Assembly: GCF_016801865.2 (NCBI RefSeq)
Contig: NC_068938.1
Coordinates: forward strand, 72,129,021-72,193,020
Direction of reading: 5' to 3'
Source: Culex pipiens pallens
Taxonomy: Eukaryota > Arthropoda > Insecta > Diptera > Culicidae
DNA length: 64,000 nt
Each line of letters starts with the position of its first letter. Position 1 is the stretch's first letter. Of the stretch, positions 31,088 through 43,113 are shown piece after piece. The notes beneath the pieces were generated by a model. The model saw only the letters and a list, made by a program, of their open reading frames with translations, made no database searches and was not told the origin of the DNA. The position numbers and the translations under genes are program-made.

Positions 31088-33708
31088 TGGGTCATTCCAT
31101 CTGAAGCGGAACAGCATTTGAAAATTACCCTCTCCGATCCTGCTCAAATTTGGCAGGGCTGTTGATACTATCAAAACATGCAAGAATCCCGAATTTCATC
31201 CAAATCGGACCACCCCCTCCATTTTTGTACCTCCCCAAAACATCGACTTTTTGGCGATTTTTGAGCGAAACCCCTATCTTCAAACGACGATAACTCAGGA
31301 ACCACAAATCTTAGAGGGTCGGTCTTAGACTCAATTTTGAAGGAAATTGGACGTAGAATCCATTTCCGTGATCAAAATTTTGATTAATTAATTTTTTCTA
31401 CCTGTATTGCGCAATTGAAAACTTTAAACGGCCGTATCTCAAAACACCCCATCTTATTTTTTTGATTTGACCTCACCATCGTATTCCCCGTCCAATTTTA
31501 CATAAGAATCACTTATCGACAGAAATTTATATGTTTCGTTCCAGAGATATCGAATTTTAAAGTTTTGAGTAGTTGAGATTACCTACATCAGCTTCATTCG
31601 CCGCATCTGCTAGAAGCACACAGGCCGGCTGATTAAAAACTGCTACCTGGTGTTCTGAGAGATGATTAATTTTATTTTTATAATTTTACGCAAATATTTT
31701 TTCAAATAGCTAATACCTTGATCAATCTTTTTTGTGTAAGGAATATTTATTGGGTTATTTTGAATGCACCGTTTTTTACGTGTTGCTAACCGTTTTAGAG
31801 TACTCCCGAGGCCATGACTAGGGCCTTTGTCATGGGCGGTAGCAAAATAGTGCTATTTCGTCAGCTGTGTGCTATCTTGTGACATAGGCCATTTTGGTCG
31901 AAACTGAGTTAATGAAGACGTTTTGCTATATTTAACAAACACTACAAGATGCTTTAACCCGATTTTGGGAACTCGCTTCCGTTTCCCGGATATCGTAATG
32001 CACACTTGTGACATAGACCAATTTATCATCAAAATGATCGTGCACACTTGTGACACGTCATACATGTTGTTGGAAAATGTGGAAAATTTCTCTTGTTTTC
32101 ACAAATTTATGTTGATACACATTTTCTAAAGGCAATGCAATGTTTTGTTTTTGAAAATATACTGATTAAGTCGGTTAAACTATTGATTTAAGCTTATTTT
32201 AGTTTGTATGGGAATACTTGTGACACGTAGTACAATTTTACTTTCAAAACACACTTGTGACACGTGCTTTTCAGATTTTTGTTTACATAATGTATTGTAT
32301 CTTTTAACTGGTTTAACCAAACTTGGAGCGATTGTTTAGCGATAGTATACGAACCGATTGCTACAAAAAGTTTGACTCTATCATTCATAATTTTGAAAAT
32401 ATTTATCGTCAAACTTTTAAATCGATTTTCTCGAATAGTACTAAATGGTCGTTGTCACAAGATAGCACACAACTGACGATTTAGCAAAAAACCCCAAAAT
32501 CTGATTTATGGATTAAAAGTTTGATCATATTAAATCGATTTTTATATTGTGAGCCAGCTCCATTTGATTAAAAGATGATTTTGGTCACGGTACATTTAAT
32601 TAACAAAATATTTATACGTGTGGACAGCAGCCGTATTGTGTTCCAAGAATCCAAGAATGATAGCAGAAAAAAAAACATTGTTGTTCTGACGGTGTCGAAG
32701 TCATCGCAACTTTATTTGCGGAATTAGCCGCTTCGCAGCAGATCAAACTTTGTAATTTTCTAACATTTTTCATTTTTATACTTTCCAGAAATCCTTTTCC
32801 TACTCCTTGTGATCGTCCTTCACTAGAATACAACGTATCAACAAATTTTATTAATTTTATTTCATATTTTTTTACTCAATAATGTATCGTGCACTTATTG
32901 TTCAGTGTTACTTACAAGATCAATTGCATTTTCCTGCACGCTCCGTCGTAATCCAATTCTGCCCTTTACTGTAGGTCGTTATTGCTCTGTCCTGTGAGTT
33001 AGCACAGAAATTCACTTAATTTTTTTTGAGCAGATAAACATTTGCGATTAAACTCCTGTTTCCTACAGTTATACAGTTAATTTTTGCTCAAAGTGATATA
33101 GATTATTTATGATGAATTATTATTTCAATAAATGATCAGGTAGCAGTTATTGATCAGCCCGCCTGTGTGCTTCCAGCAGATGCGGCGAATGAAGCTGATG
33201 TAGGTAATCTCAAAAACTCAAAACTTTAAAATTCGATATCTCTGGAACGAAACATATTCATTTCTGTCGATAAGTGATTCTTATGTAAAATTGGACGGGG
33301 AATACGATGGTGAGGTCAAATCAAAAAAATAAGATGGGGTGTTTTGAGATACGGCCGTTTAAAGTTTTCAATTGCGCAATGCAGGTAGAAAAAATAAATT
33401 AATCAAAATTTTGATCACGGAAATGGATTCTACGTCCAATTTCCTTCAAAATTGAGTCTAAGACCTACCTTCTAAGATTTGTGGTTCCTGAGCTATCGCC
33501 GTTTGAAAATAGGGGTTTTGCTCAAAAATCGCCAAAAAGTCGATGTTTTGGGGAGGTACAAAAATGGAGGGGGTGGTCCGATTTGGATGAAATTCGGGAT
33601 TCTTGCATGTTTCGATAGTATCAACAGCCCTGCCAAATTTGAGCAGGATCGGAGAGGGTAATTTTCAAATTTGCACTTTTTCGTGCACAGTTGAGATGGA
33701 ATGACCCA
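31088..33708. mobile_element. TA-flanked foldback (TGGGTCATTCCATC termini)
   Basis: The ends TGGGTCATTCCATCT and AGATGGAATGACCCA are flanked by TA (31086-31087, 33709-33710). Arms 31088-31650 and about 33138-33708 are near-identical, with a 1.49 kb spacer that contains the MITE at 31859. The flanks on both sides are satellite, so it inserted into the array. The 60-codon frames at 31125 and 33479 are the same arm read twice. Confidence 0.88.
31859..32478. mobile_element. MITE with GTGCTATCTTGT core, subfamily A copy 2
   Basis: Terminal repeats CGTCAGCTGTGTGCTATCTT and complement of CACACAACTGACG pair over 26 bp with one mismatch. The body matches 25228-25848. It lies in the spacer of the foldback and may have inserted there. 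Confidence 0.87.
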
Positions 33709-34075
33709 TATTGAGAATTTACATAAAAATGTTTACGTCATAGGGGCGCCTCCATTCCATTTTCCATATCGAGAATTTGCATGAATTTTTTAAGTCGTAG
33801 GGGCGCCTCAAGTCAAATTTTTCATATCGAGAATTTGCATGATTTTTTTTAGTCATAAGGACGCCTCCAGTCAGATTTTCATAACCAAATTTGTATGATT
33901 TTTTTGAAGTCGTAGTGGCGCCTCCCATTAAATTTTCATATTAAGAATTTTCATAAAAATGCTTAAGTCATAGGGGCGCCTTCAGTTAATTTACATAATA
34001 AGAAATTTTATGATTTTTTTAAAGTCGTAGGGACGCATCCATAAAATTTTTCATAGCGAAAATTTTCATGATTTT

Positions 34076-34222
34076 TTACCCTTTCAGGCCTGAATTTTCA
34101 AAAAAATATTTTTTCAGTCAATGATGGGAAAATGATTCTTATGACCATACGAAAATTATAGGCTAGTTTTGGAAATTTTGATATTTGGGTCATATATGAC
34201 CCATCAGGCTCGAAAGGGTTAA
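34076..34222. mobile_element. TTAA-flanked 147 bp MITE inside the satellite
   Basis: TTACCCTTTCAGGCCTGA and the complement of TCAGGCTCGAAAGGGTTAA form the ends. A central palindrome GGGTCATATATGACCC lies near the right side. TTAA at the ends suggests a piggyBac-type target. Confidence 0.7.
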
Positions 34223-34600
34223 GCCGTAGGGGGGCTACATGTCAAAATTTTAATATTGAAAATTTGTTTAAAAAAAATTAAGTCGTAGGGGCGCCACCAG
34301 TTAAATTTTCATAATAAGAATTTGTATGATTTTTTAAGTCATAAGGGCGCCTCAATCCAAGTTGCCATATCGAGAATATGCCATTAAAGTCGTAGGGGCG
34401 TCTTCAGATATATTTTTACATTGAGAATATGTATTTAAAAAATAATTCAAAGCGGCGCTTCCAGTAAATTTTTTATATCCAGAATTTGCATGATTTTTTA
34501 AGTCGTAGTTGATGAGAATATGTTTAAACAAATTAGGGCGCCTCCAGTTAAATTTTCATTTTGAGAATTTTCATAAAAATGTTTCATTCATAGTCATAGG

Positions 34601-36667
34601 AGTAATTCTCGCTGAAAGTGGACCACTATTTACACAAGGTGCTCAAAAATCAAATGCAATGTACTTTTCCAATAGCCCCCACCAAGTTATGAAAGAAACC
34701 ATGTTTGGTTGGTTGAACTTCTCCTCACCTCGGCGCCACGAAGCTAAAACATTTTTTTAAATTGGTAATTTTTTGACTTAGGCGCGCCTACAAAATTGCT
34801 AATAACTTTGCAAAACTTCAACGAACCCTTGATGTTTAGGGGTGTTTTGGAAAGGAAATGAGGAGAGCTTTCGAATGAACTTGTCAGAAAAATACCGTTC
34901 CATACATTTTTTAGCCACAAAACACCAATGTATTTTTAAAAGTCATTTTTGAAGGCCGGCGCCCCGCTTTATCGAAAAACTGACAAATCCATTCGAAAGC
35001 TGAGACGATTTCACACAAAGGACCAACAAATCTAAGGTGTATGTTCCTCCTATCTATTTTAATCTAATTTTGATTATGCGAGCACAGCGCTCCGTTCGCA
35101 TTTCGGGCACCCAAAATGTTGCAATTTGCTTGCCCCATTTTAAGGTTTTGTCAAAAAATATAGGTGCTCACTTTTTAAATGATAGTTTATTGTCCAAGGA
35201 TCAAAATGCACTTTCGATAATTGACCAATATTTATGTTTTTGGGTTCTTCCAGGCAATTTAATGTCGAAAAATTGTTTTTTTAACTTTTTTTTGTAAAAT
35301 GCTCACTTACAATTGGGTGGACTTTTTTTCAGTAGAACTAATGAATGTAGCATGTAGGAAATATATAATTTATATCTTATAGTTATTTTGGTCGCTGAAT
35401 TCGGATCTGGAATCAAATTTCAGATTAACAGTGAACCGTGATATTTTAGCCACGCTCAAATATTATTTGCGTGTATTCCCCATAGCCACTTAGAGATCGG
35501 CAGCCGAAACCACTAACCACCACGCCACGAGGCCTCTTAAAACAATCAGAAGTTGAAAAAAACAATCTCCATAAAAAAATCCGTGAGTAAAATATCAATT
35601 AAAGGTGAGCGAAAAATGAAATATGACCGAATTCACTAGTGATTAAAATTACAGCATGTTACCGCAAATAATTTTTGGGCGTGGCTCCTAAATTTGATTC
35701 CAGATCCGAATTCAGCGACCAAAATAACTATAAGAAACCATACTCTGGCCTCCAAAACATATGCCGCATGTAAATAATAGGCCGTGCTTGTTGATTCCGA
35801 GAAATTTGTAAAATTGGCACTTTTTTTTCTCACTAAAACTAAAATATCTTGGCACTGGAGTATCGAAATTACGTTTTCTTTTAGAGAAAAATGTTCGTAG
35901 TGAAATTTCCTACATGCTACATTCATTAGTTCTACTGAAAAAAAAGTCCACCCAATTGTAAGTGAGCATTTTACAAAAAAAAAGTTAAAAAACAATTTTT
36001 CGACATTAAATTGCCTGGAAGAACCCAAAAACATAAATATTGGTCAATTATCGAAAGTGCATTTTGATCCTTGGACAATAAACTATCATTTAAAAAGTGA
36101 GCACCTATATTTTTTGACAAAACCTTAAAATGGGGCAAGCAAATTGCAACATTTTGGGTGCCCGAAATGCGAACGGAGCGCTGTGCTCGCAGAATCAAAA
36201 TTAGATTAAAAAAGATAGGAGGAACATACACCTTAGATTTGTTGGTCCTTTGTGTGAAATCGTCTCAGCTTTCGAATGGATTTGTCAGTTTTTCGATAAA
36301 GCGGGGCGCCGGCCTTCAAAAATGACTTTTAAAAATACATTGGTGTTTTGTGGCTAAAAAATGTATGGAACGGTATTTTTCTGACAAGTTCATTCGAAAG
36401 CTCTCCTCATTTCCTTTCCAAAACACCCCTAAACATCAAGGGTTCGTTGAAGTTTTGCAAAGTTATTAGCAATTTTGTAGGCGCGCCTAAGTCAAAAAAT
36501 TACCAATTTAAAAAAATGTTTTAGCTTCGTGGCGCCGAGGTGAGGAGAAATTCAACCAACCAAACATGGTTTCTTTCATAACTTGGTGGGGGCTATTGGA
36601 AAAGTACATTGCATTTGATTTTTGAGCACCTTGTGTAAATAGTGGTCCACTCTCAGCGAGAATTACT
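34601..36667. mobile_element. Foldback with 6 bp TSD CATAGG inside the satellite
   Basis: CATAGG, part of the satellite unit, is duplicated at 34595-34600 and 36668-36673. Termini are AGTAATTCTCGCTGA and complement. Left and right arms of about 745 bp match closely and a further pair (35380-35420 and 35690-35730) extends the fold. The right arm has about 190 bp absent from the left. The loop holds a tRNA-like remnant. Frames at 35037 and 35971 are mirror copies of one arm, not genes. Confidence 0.88.
35466..35533 (-). repeat. tRNA-like SINE head remnant
   Basis: On the minus strand the run TGGCGTGGTGGTTAGTGG is a good A box, followed by GGCTGCCGATCTCTAAGTGG, which resembles an anticodon arm with a mutated 3' half. 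No clear B box or acceptor pairing remains. It is a relic, not a gene. Confidence 0.45.
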
Positions 36668-37587
36668 CATAGGTCAAATTTTCATAATAAGAATTTGTAT
36701 GATTCTTTTTTTAGTCATAAGGGCGCCTCCAGTAAAATTTTCATAATAAAATTTGCATGATTTTTTTAAAGTCGTAGTGGTGCCTCCAATCATTTTTTCA
36801 TATCGAGAATTTGCATGATTTTTTTAAGTCGTAAGGCACCTCCAATTCAATTTTCATATCGAGAATTTTCATAAAAATGTTTCAGTCATAGGGGCGCCAA
36901 CAATCAAATTATAATATCGAGAATTTTCATGTTTTTTCAAGTCATAAGAGCGCCTCCATTCTATTTTTCATATCGAAAATTTGCATGATTTTTTTAAGTC
37001 GTAAGGCGCCTCCAATTAAATTTTCATATTGAGAATTTTCATAAAAATGTTTAAGTCATAGAGGCGCCTCCAGTCAATTTTGGTAATATAAAAATTGTAT
37101 GAATTTTTTAAAGTCGTAGGTTTCGCATCCATTAAATTTTTCATGATTTTTTCAGTCGTAGGGGCACCTCCTGTCAAATTATTAATATTGAGAATTTGTT
37201 TTAAAAAATTAAGTCGTAGGGGTGGCACCAGTTAAATTTTCATAATAAAAATTTGCATGATTTTTTTAAGTCATAAGGGCGCCTCCAGTCAATTTTTATA
37301 ATAAAATTAATATGATTTTTTTAAAGTCGTAGGGGCGCCTCCATTCAATTTTTCATATCGAGAATTTGCATGATTTGTTTAAGACGTAGGGGCACCTCCA
37401 GTCAAATTTTTATATTGCATATTCGTATTGAAAAAAATTAAGTCTTAGGGGCGCGTCCAGTTAAATTTTCATAAAAATGTTTTAGTCATAGGGGCGCCTC
37501 CAGTCAAATTTTTCATATTGAGAATTTGCATAATTTTTTTAAGTCATAAAGGCGCCTTCAGTCAAATTTTCATTTGTATGATTTTTT

Positions 37588-38046
37588 TTAACATTCCAAC
37601 GCCCAAGGCTCCAAAAAAGTTGGAACGGTAACTTCAACTCGCTGGTTCTCGGGCATAACTCAACCAATCAAGACGATTCTTTTTTCCAGTGATTTGTTAG
37701 GATGTTTAGATGATCCTAGAACTTTGCAGAACTCAATTTGATCAAATCTGTAATTTTTGCGATCAAAAACATCGTTCCAACTTTTTTTTTCGCGTTTAAA
37801 AAAAAATTCGCCAAAAATTCCGCGGAGGCAGTCTTTTTGAAAAAGTTGGAACGATGTTTTTGATCAAATTGAGTTCTGCAAAATTCTAGGATCATCTAGA
37901 CATCCTAACAAATCACTGGAAAAAAGAATCGTCTTGATTGGTTGAGTTATGCCCGAGAACCAGCGAGTTGAAGTTACCGTTCCAACTTTTTTGGGAGGCT
38001 TGGGCGTCCGTGTAAGTTGGACATGCGTTGGGCGTTCCAGTGTTAA
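37588..38046. mobile_element. TTAA-flanked palindromic MITE inside the satellite
   Basis: TTAA lies at both ends (37588-37591, 38043-38046). Arms contain AAAAAAGTTGGAACGGTAAC, GGTTCTCGGGCATAACTCAA and ACATCGTTCCAACTTTTTT in inverted order around a loop near 37810. Ends differ slightly (CATTCCAACGCCC, CACTGGAACGCCC). TTAA duplication suggests piggyBac-type mobilisation. Confidence 0.8.
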
Positions 38047-38849
38047 AGTATTAGGGGCGCCTCCAGTTAAATTTTCATAATTTTCATAAACATGTTTTAG
38101 TCATAAGGGCGCCTCCAGTCAATTTTCATATTCATATTGAGAATTTGCATGATTTTTTAAGTCATAAGGGCGCCTCCAGTCAATTTTTATAATAAAATAA
38201 ATATGATTTTTTTAAAGTCGTAGGGGCGCCTCCATTCAATTTTTCATATCGATAATTTGCATGATTTGTTTAAGACGTAGGGGCGCCTTCAGTCAAATTT
38301 TTATATTGCATATTTGTATTGAAAAAAATTGAGTCTTAGGGCGCCCAGTTAAATTTTCATAAAAATATTTTAGTCATAGGGGCGCCTCCAGTCATTTTTT
38401 TCATATTGAGAATTTGCATGATTTTTTTAAGTCATAAGGGCGCCTCCAGCCAATTTTCATAATAAAATTAATATGATTTTTTTAAAGTCGTAGGGGCGCC
38501 TCCATTCAATTTATCATATCGAGAATTTGCATGATTTGTTTAAGACGTAGGGGCGCCTTCAGTCAAATTTTTATATTGCATATTCGTATTGAAAAAAATT
38601 AAGTCGTAGGGGCGAGTCCAGTTAAATTTTCATAATTTTCATAAAAATGTTTTAGTCATTAGGGCGCCTCCAGTCAAATTTTTCATATCGATTTGAAAAA
38701 AAAAATCTCTTTGGCAATTTAGCAACATAGCTAAAAAAAAATCGGCCCTTCGGGCCGAGGGCGCATGGGGTGTAACTAACTTAATTTGCCAGGGGGGGGT
38801 TAAACCCCTAAAACCCCCCCCTTGTACACGGCCCTGCCGCCAACTAGTT

Positions 38850-39690
38850 CATAAGGACGTCACCTAGTTGTAAGATCATCGCAATAGATGTAAGTAAACG
38901 CAAATCTCCCCTTTCTGTCTTTTTCTTGTTTGTGAAATTTGAATGTTTTATTGGTTTGGGAGGGCTTGATTTGTTACTGGGTTCCATTGGAAACGGACCT
39001 TAAGATGGTTTGCTTCTTTGGGGATTGGGGACGGGAGACCAATACCAACGCAACTTCTTAATATTTCTTTTGTTCTTGTCTCATGTGTACTTCAAAAATG
39101 AGGAAGTGACAACCTTTCAGACTAAAAAAAATTATCAACTATTTATTATTTTTACGTTAATTTGGCTGTGAATCGCAATCAGCCAAATTGATAGCCAAAT
39201 TGTCCAAAAATGTTTGGTTATATTTTGAGTTTCTTTAAAAAAAAAGAATTATTTTTAAATCTTAAAACATATACTTTTCTATAGAATTTGACATTTCAAA
39301 TACAAATATCTTGAGTTAAAAATAATGCCTTCGAGATATATTGAGATTCACCACGATTTCCCTTTCATAAGCAACTTTGTGCATTGAAATTGGCCTACGC
39401 TTTTTCAAAATACTAGAGTTTTAAAATTAAAACGGCTGTAAATTTTCACCAAATAGATCAAATTTAATTTTTCACACTAAATGTTTGTTTTTCAAAGTAC
39501 ATACGCTGTTCTGAACATATTTTATTTTATTTTAGCTTTACCGGTGTTGAAAAATTGCTACAAACTCTGATTTTTCTGCCGAACTTTGACACAGCTATTT
39601 TCGCATTTTTTTTTTTTTGCTTTTTGAAGAAACTATTGAAACAATCAGATCAGGTCTTGTCAACTTATCCTTAAACGAAACATATGACAA
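38850..39690. other. AT-rich spacer
   Basis: No repeat ends or long frames are visible. A hairpin CGGCCCTTCGGGCCG lies just before at about 38744. I see nothing else to annotate. Confidence 0.4.
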
Positions 39691-39697
39691 AGTGTCG

Positions 39698-39835
39698 AAA
39701 GACATAAGTTCGAATGGACAAAAGGTCGAAAGTGAACAAAAGGTCGAATGGACAAATGGTCGAATGGACAAAAGATCGAATGTGAACAAAAGGTCAAATG
39801 AACAAAACGTCGAAAGGATAAAAGGTCGATTTCAA
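39698..39835 (+). repeat. Short tandem array GGTCGAATGGACAAAAG, left arm
   Basis: Eight or so degenerate 16-20 bp units (GGTCGAA, then TGGACAAAA or GTGAACAAAA) run head to tail. The inverted counterpart lies at about 43013-43108, and two more units sit at the centre of the hairpin near 43245. The 80-codon frame over it is just the repeat in translation. Confidence 0.75.
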
Positions 39836-40383
39836 CCATTTGGAAAAAAAAACTTTTGACATGTCTTAACGCATAAATATTGAAAAGTAGCTATGGAAAG
39901 GTGCTTTGAACGGTTTTAATTATTTTTTTTTAAAAATATAGAGATCTTATGAATTAAAACATGCGTATATTTCATAAAAACTGTTTATATTTGAAAGAAA
40001 GAAAAGTTCAGTAAAATATTCCAACCATTTTTTTATAGATGAATTAAAAACTTATAAAATATTTTAGAAGTTATATTATTAAAAAGAACCGCTAATGTTT
40101 GAAAGAATGGAAAAATTCACCCAAAAATATACGTCATTGACTGGATAGATTTTCAAAAATAAAATTAAAACTTTAAAAATATTTTAGAAGTCGAACTTTT
40201 TCTGGAAGAACTGCTCATATTTGGAAGAATGAGGTCTCACATAATTTTATGACATTCAAAAATAGGTTGTTTAATTAAAAAAAACTTTAAAAATATTATA
40301 GAGGTCGATCTTTTTTTAAATAACTGCTCATGTTAGAAAGAATAGGATAACTCACAATGTTATTATAAAATATCATTGCTCGC

Positions 40384-42206
40384 GATGGAATAATCATTAT
40401 CATTATGGCACTCCTCTTTCGCGCACGAAAGATTAGTAAAAGTAATCTAAAAACGTTACTTAATCCACCTTTAGGTGGTTGGTGCCTTCCTCACATTCAT
40501 GAAGTCAATACATTCAGTAAAAATAGCAACATTCCCCCTTAATATGTTTAACAAATCAACTTTATTACTCATTTCTTTTGATATGGTTCGCAGACCATCA
40601 ATATTTCTGGCTCATCGGCAAGGTCTGATAAAAAAAACCTATCCAACGATAGTTCGCATGGAAGATTCAGGCAATATTTTTATCACAAAATCTGAAATCA
40701 AACCTCTAAAAAGTGTATAAATAACACTTAAGTGCCAATAACTTTTAATAGGGTTGTCAGATCCTTGATGTTTTATGCTCATTTGAAAGGTCTTTCGATT
40801 ATCTAACTAACGATGGGTCGCATGATGGACCCGGACATAATTTTTACTGAAATATCTGAGATCCGGCCTTCAAAAAGTGTATAAATAACACTTAAGTGTC
40901 AATAACTTTTGATAGGATTGTCAGATCCTTGATGTTTTAGGCTCATTTGAAAGGTCTTTCGATTATCTAACTAACGATGGGTCGCATGATGGACCCGGAC
41001 ATCATTTTCATTGAAATATCTGCGATCCGGCCTCCAAAAAGTGTATAAATAACACTTAAGTGCTAATAACTTTTGATAGGGTTATCAGATCTTCAATGTT
41101 TTGGGCTCATTGGAAAGGTCTTTTTAATACCTTTCTGAAAATGTATAACATGACAGGGTTTCTTACAAAAACCACCCTTTTTACAATCTTCCGGACATAC
41201 GCCAAAATCGTTTTTTTAGCATAACTTTTGAAGTACTTTTTTAAACTTCATAATTTTCAATAGGGACTTATGGAACCCCAAGACGAATCGAATGAGACCA
41301 AAACGGTCCAAATCGGTTAAGCCAGTGCTGAGATAATCGAGTGCATATTTTTTGGTGCACAGACCCACATCCCTACACACACACACACACACAGACATTT
41401 GCTCAGAATGTGATTCTGAGTCGATAGGTATACGTGAAGGTGGGTCTACGAGGTCAAATTAAGAAGTTCATTTTTCGAGTGATTTTATAGCCTTTCCTCA
41501 GTAAGGTGAGGAAGGCAAAAATCATCATCTTGATTATTCGGCGGAACATCTTTTTCACTACTACACTTGCAAGTGTAACGTCACACGTCGAAAAATGACC
41601 TGTCACATTTTGTAGATGGGCAATGTGTGTAAACAAAGTGAAATAAAAATATTTAAGTGGTGCTGACAAGGAAATTCACAAAAAATCATCAGCTGATTGA
41701 TTTTCTTGGAGAAGTTCGGGAGCGATTTTCGCGGGTGAGGAAAGTTCGCAAGCGAAATTGATTTTTTTGCAATTTCGCTGTAAAACTGTCAACTTTTCCT
41801 TCTGGAGAAACGAAACGGCCTACTTTTCCCTACCAAAAATAACAGAAAGGAAAATTAATACCTTTCAATACCAGTGCTGAAAAGTTCTACTTTTCAGCAC
41901 TGAAATGGGTGCTGAAAAGTTGAACTTTTAAACACTATTATCGAAAAGTTACATTTTTAAATATTTTTTTGTTTTGAACCGTGAATTTACTAAACACATG
42001 AATGTTTGACATAAAATTCCATTCAAGAAGCGTTTTTCGGAATTGCAAAAAATGTTGTAAGCGACTCGTTGCAAAACTTGATTTTTTCAGCACTCGTCGT
42101 ATTTATCCAACTCGGTAAACCTCGTTGGATAAATGTACGACTCGTGCTGAAAAAATCTTCTTTTTGCAACTTGTTGCATAAACTACTATTTTGCGATTAT
42201 TCCATC
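40384..42206. mobile_element. TIR element (GATGGAATAATC termini) carrying a nested insertion
   Basis: CGATGGAATAATC at 40384 and GATTATTCCATCC at about 42194 form the ends. The right part (41740-42195) matches 301-812 and has inner palindromes on TTTTCAGCACTG and TTATCCAACTCGG. A second family, with 164 bp internal repeats, interrupts the left side at about 40452-41520. Confidence 0.65.
40452..41520. mobile_element. Element with 164 bp internal tandem repeats, copy A
   Basis: It begins AACGTTACTTAATCCACCTT, with GGTGCCTTCCTCAC just inside, and ends CAGTAAGGTGAGGAAGGC, a short inverted repeat. The unit GTGTATAAATAACACTTAAG starts at 40713, 40877 and 41041, exactly 164 bp apart, preceded by one diverged unit. 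A conserved non-repeated 3' part (41120-41520) includes a CA microsatellite and TGATTCTGAGTCGATAGGTA. Copy B at 48247 has more units. Confidence 0.85.
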
Positions 42207-42345
42207 CCTGATCATTACAAAAACTATTATTTTTATTGAAATGGAAAACTTCTCAAAAAAAGGCTTGAAAATATTCTGTCTATAAAAATATTAAATCTAA
42301 AAGAACGGATAAACTGACAGCAAAAAAATCGGATTTAATTGAACC

Positions 42346-42900
42346 GGCTCCGTGGCTTAATGGTTACGGCTTCTGCCTCACAAGCAGAAGGTTCAGGGAT
42401 CAAATCCCGGTCGGTACCTTTGAAATTTGGAATCAGGAATTTGAACTTTGAATATGAATAAAAACTAAAATGAAATCAGGTAGGATTCGAACTCACACCT
42501 TTGGATTGGTGGTCTGGGACGCTAAGCAGTCGGCCATCAGAAGGTTTACACTCTAGCAGTGAATTGATCCGTAGTGTTGAAACATGTTATCTTCTCATAT
42601 TAAATACGCGCTGATCCCTGATTTGCCTGAGGGGATTGGAAGTCTAAATATAGATCGAGTTTCCTTCAGATGCTTGCTTCTATGTTGAGGCGGGGCCGAA
42701 CAATGCCCAGCGACCTCGGAATTGGACCGCAAGGAGCTCTGTCTTTCTGAAATGGGTCGTTGGAAGCAGCGCGAGGGCTATCACCACCTAATACCCGGGA
42801 CTGAGATAAGTTGTATCAGCATTCGGCATATACAAAAGTCTGATACAAACTATACGTTCCCATAATTTCGCTGCCGGTTAGCGGGTATTGGATTGGACCA
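42346..42900. mobile_element. SINE region with two opposed tRNA-like heads
   Basis: The plus-strand head (42347-42420) has A box TGGCTTAATGG, a perfect TCTGC/GCAGA anticodon stem with loop CTCACAA (anticodon CAC, Val) and B box GGATCAAATCC. Its acceptor stem does not pair. The minus-strand head (about 42477-42546) has TGGCCGACTGC and GAGTTCGAATCC. The body continues to a TTGGATTGGACC run and a CA repeat at 42900. Confidence 0.65.
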
Positions 42901-43012
42901 CACACACACACACACACAGCAAAAAAATCGGATTTAATTGCAAGAAAATATTTTTTTCAAGGATATTTGACAAGTTTATAATTATTATTATTTGTTTCAT
43001 TTTTTTCACATT

Positions 43013-43108
43013 CAACCTTTTGTCCTTTTGACGTTTTGTCCATTCGACCTTTTGTTCACTTTTGACCATTTGTCCATTCGACCTTATGTTTTTCGATCTT
43101 TTGGCATT
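43013..43108 (-). repeat. GGTCGAATGGACAAAAG array, right arm
   Basis: Units such as TTCGACCTTTTGTTCACTTT are complements of the array at 39698-39835. The pair bounds a 3.3 kb interval holding the TIR element and SINE, so it may mark the ends of one larger foldback. Confidence 0.7.
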
Positions 43109-43113
43109 AGACC

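Larger units (their letters stand above)
30915..38690 (+). repeat. 57-58 bp satellite array with GGGGCGCCTCC core, interrupted
   Basis: Units follow the pattern AAGTCGTAGGGGCGCCTCCA then GTTAAATTTTCATA, ATCGAGAATTTGCATGA and T runs. Core spacings are 57, 58, 57 and 58 bp at 33741-33971. Satellite blocks are about 30915-31085 (worn), 33711-34600, 36674-37587 and 38047-38690. The gaps are four separate inverted-repeat elements. A 270 bp higher-order repeat of five units is visible when 38161 and 38431 are aligned. No coding function. Confidence 0.85.
27346..38834. other. Possible giant TIR element enclosing the 57 bp satellite
   Basis: The left end CAGGGTCGTGCACAGG (27346) and the complement of the right end, CAGGGCCGTGTACAAGGGGG (ending 38834), look alike. 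Both are followed by G-rich runs and a CGCATGGGGTG word (27406 and inverted about 38760). Satellite-like units lie in opposite orientations near each end (29230-29570 and 30915-38690). It could equally be two unrelated copies of one common terminus, so the unit is hypothetical. Confidence 0.3.

Noticed and set aside
35037..36231. Two 86-codon frames with nearly the same peptide
   Set aside because: They are the same sequence read in the two inverted arms of the foldback at 34601-36667. Similarity reflects the palindrome, not duplicated genes.
33711..38690. CRISPR-like array
   Set aside because: Units are 57-58 bp with gradual divergence and no constant-repeat/variable-spacer alternation. It is an ordinary eukaryotic satellite.
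42347..42420. Functional tRNA-Val gene
   Set aside because: The anticodon stem and the boxes look right, but the acceptor arms do not pair, the T loop lacks its first T and SINE-like sequence continues downstream.
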